A stretch of 13,194 nt of DNA, taken from Aquimarina sp. GTDB taxonomy: Bacteria > Bacteroidota > Bacteroidia > Flavobacteriales > Flavobacteriaceae. Position 1 is the stretch's first letter; every line of letters starts with the position of its first letter. Under the pieces are notes generated by a model. That model saw only the letters and a program-made list of their open reading frames with translations, was not told where the DNA came from and ran no database searches. Positions 12,264 through 13,194 of the stretch are shown piece after piece. A program made the translations under genes and the position numbers. The stretch lies in the NCBI GenBank assembly GCA_002697475.1, contig NZVW01000031.1, positions 1 to 13,194 of the forward strand, given 5' to 3'.

Positions 12264-13194
12264 TTAAGATCGTAAGGAATTTAAAAGTTTTTCAACCTCA
12301 GAGTGAGATACTGTTCTACTTTTAAAGTAGTCAACAGCCTTAATTTTTTCCTCTTTAGTAGCTTCGTACTGATTAAGGATATTCATTAAGTGCATTTTCA
12401 TGTGTCCTTGCTGTATCCCTGTAGTAATCAAGGAATTTATTGCTGCGAAGTTTTGGGCCAAACCTGCAACTGCTACAATTTTCATCAGATCTTTTGCATT
12501 AGGATTTCCTAAAAGTTGTAATGCCAGTTTTACTAAAGGATGTAAAGTAGTAAGTCCTCCAACGGTTCCCAGGGCTAAAGGAATTTCAATATTAAAGTTA
12601 AAATAATCGCCTTCTATTGATGCCGATGTAAGACTTGTATACTTACCTGATTTTGAAGCATAGGCATGCGCACCAGCTTCAATAGCTCTAAAATCATTAC
12701 CAGTTGCCAGCACCACTGCATCGATTCCATTCATTATACCTTTGTTATGAGTTACAGCTCTGTAAGGTTCAATTTTAGCTATATTTACCGCTCTCACAAA
12801 TTTTTCTGCATATGCTTGAGATGATAGTTGATCCGTGTTGGGAAGATCTTTAATAGCACAATTGACCTGAGCACGAACCAGACATTCTGGAACATAATTG
12901 GAGAGTATACTCATAATAACATCAAAGTTATCAGGCTTGATATCGTGTTCTCCATAATTCTCAACCTCATCAAGTAAAGTCGAGGCGAATTTTTCTAAAC
13001 ATGAATTGATAAAGTTGGCACCCATGGCATCAACTGTTTCAAAAGTACAGTGAAGCTGATAGTAATTGTCTAATTCTTTAGTTTTATCTATCAATACCAG
13101 ATCTTTGACTCCACCACCTCTCTTTTCCATATTAGTAGTAAGCTCTTTTACTGAATCCAGCAGTATAGACTTGATGGCGTTTATATAGTTGACA
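12264..13194 (-). CDS. Class II hydroxymethylglutaryl-CoA reductase, N-terminus outside the window
   Basis: This enzyme reduces HMG-CoA to mevalonate (or runs in reverse in degradative species), the committing step of the mevalonate pathway. The reading frame stays open to the right edge, so the gene is partial. The Met at 13130 (MEKRGGGVKDL) is internal, since conserved-looking residues such as NAIKSILLDSVKEL precede it in frame. Numbering from that Met, visible motifs are ETVDAMGANFINSC (31-44), HNKGIMNGIDA (128-138) with the active-site Lys-130, ATGNDFRAIEAGAHA (142-156) with the catalytic Asp-146, GTVGGLTTLHP (188-198), and QQGHMKMHL (240-248) with the catalytic His-243. These match the soluble class II enzymes of the Pseudomonas mevalonii type, with no membrane domain visible. 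It is upstream of the GHMP kinase in a likely operon. An anabolic role is inferred from that neighbour. Confidence 0.95.
   Translation of the reverse strand, partial: VNYINAIKSILLDSVKELTTNMEKRGGGVKDLVLIDKTKELDNYYQLHCTFETVDAMGANFINSCLEKFASTLLDEVENYGEHDIKPDNFDVIMSILSNYVPECLVRAQVNCAIKDLPNTDQLSSQAYAEKFVRAVNIAKIEPYRAVTHNKGIMNGIDAVVLATGNDFRAIEAGAHAYASKSGKYTSLTSASIEGDYFNFNIEIPLALGTVGGLTTLHPLVKLALQLLGNPNAKDLMKIVAVAGLAQNFAAINSLITTGIQQGHMKMHLMNILNQYEATKEEKIKAVDYFKSRTVSHSEVEKLLNSLRS

Noticed and set aside
1..13194. Mobile element, CRISPR array, toxin-antitoxin pair, defence island or prophage
   Set aside because: No transposase, integrase, nuclease, regularly spaced repeats, attachment site or short two-gene toxin module was seen; the gene content is mostly housekeeping or envelope.

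Overview
The window looks like a chromosomal segment of a member of the Flavobacteriia (Bacteroidota). Four things support this. The DNA is AT-rich. Clear Shine-Dalgarno sequences are absent, while -7 boxes of the TAnnTTTG type lie upstream of several genes. Isoprenoid precursors appear to be made by the mevalonate route, with a class II HMG-CoA reductase next to a GHMP kinase carrying a GSGYDIA motif. Several secreted proteins carry typical lipoprotein or Sec signal peptides. This placement is inference from protein character and promoter style; no rRNA or tRNA gene is present to confirm it.

Layout. (1) Positions 1-2775, minus strand: an efflux operon read right to left as TetR-family repressor, TolC-family outer membrane factor, and periplasmic adaptor lipoprotein. 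The adaptor runs off the left edge, and an RND inner-membrane pump gene is expected beyond it. A 28-bp inverted repeat (2819-2846) next to a -7 box is the probable operator. (2) 2973-3947, plus strand: a short-chain polyprenyl diphosphate synthase with its own promoter. (3) 4032-4397, minus strand: a small lipoprotein of unknown function. (4) 4565-4915, plus strand: a conserved-looking 116-residue protein of unknown function. (5) 5099-9238, plus strand: sucA and sucB, the E1 and E2 components of 2-oxoglutarate dehydrogenase, ending in a strong intrinsic terminator. (6) 9398-11098, plus strand: two cell-envelope genes, a predicted outer membrane beta-barrel protein and a small cysteine-paired lipoprotein. 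(7) 11170-13194, minus strand: a GHMP kinase and, upstream of it, HMG-CoA reductase, which runs off the right edge.

How the genes fit together. The TetR-TolC-adaptor genes form one tripartite multidrug efflux module. SucA and SucB act together in the TCA cycle; the third subunit, lipoamide dehydrogenase (E3), is not in the window. HMG-CoA reductase and the GHMP kinase feed the mevalonate pathway, whose products (IPP and DMAPP) are the substrates of the polyprenyl synthase about 8 kb away. Isoprenoid genes therefore flank the TCA-cycle operon, but they are not in one operon with it.

No gene-free stretch exceeds about 200 bases. I saw no transposase, integrase, CRISPR array, tRNA, rRNA or plasmid origin. 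The window reads as ordinary core-genome content with a few uncharacterised envelope and hypothetical proteins. I found no convincing undescribed multi-gene system, and the findings below are modest leads.
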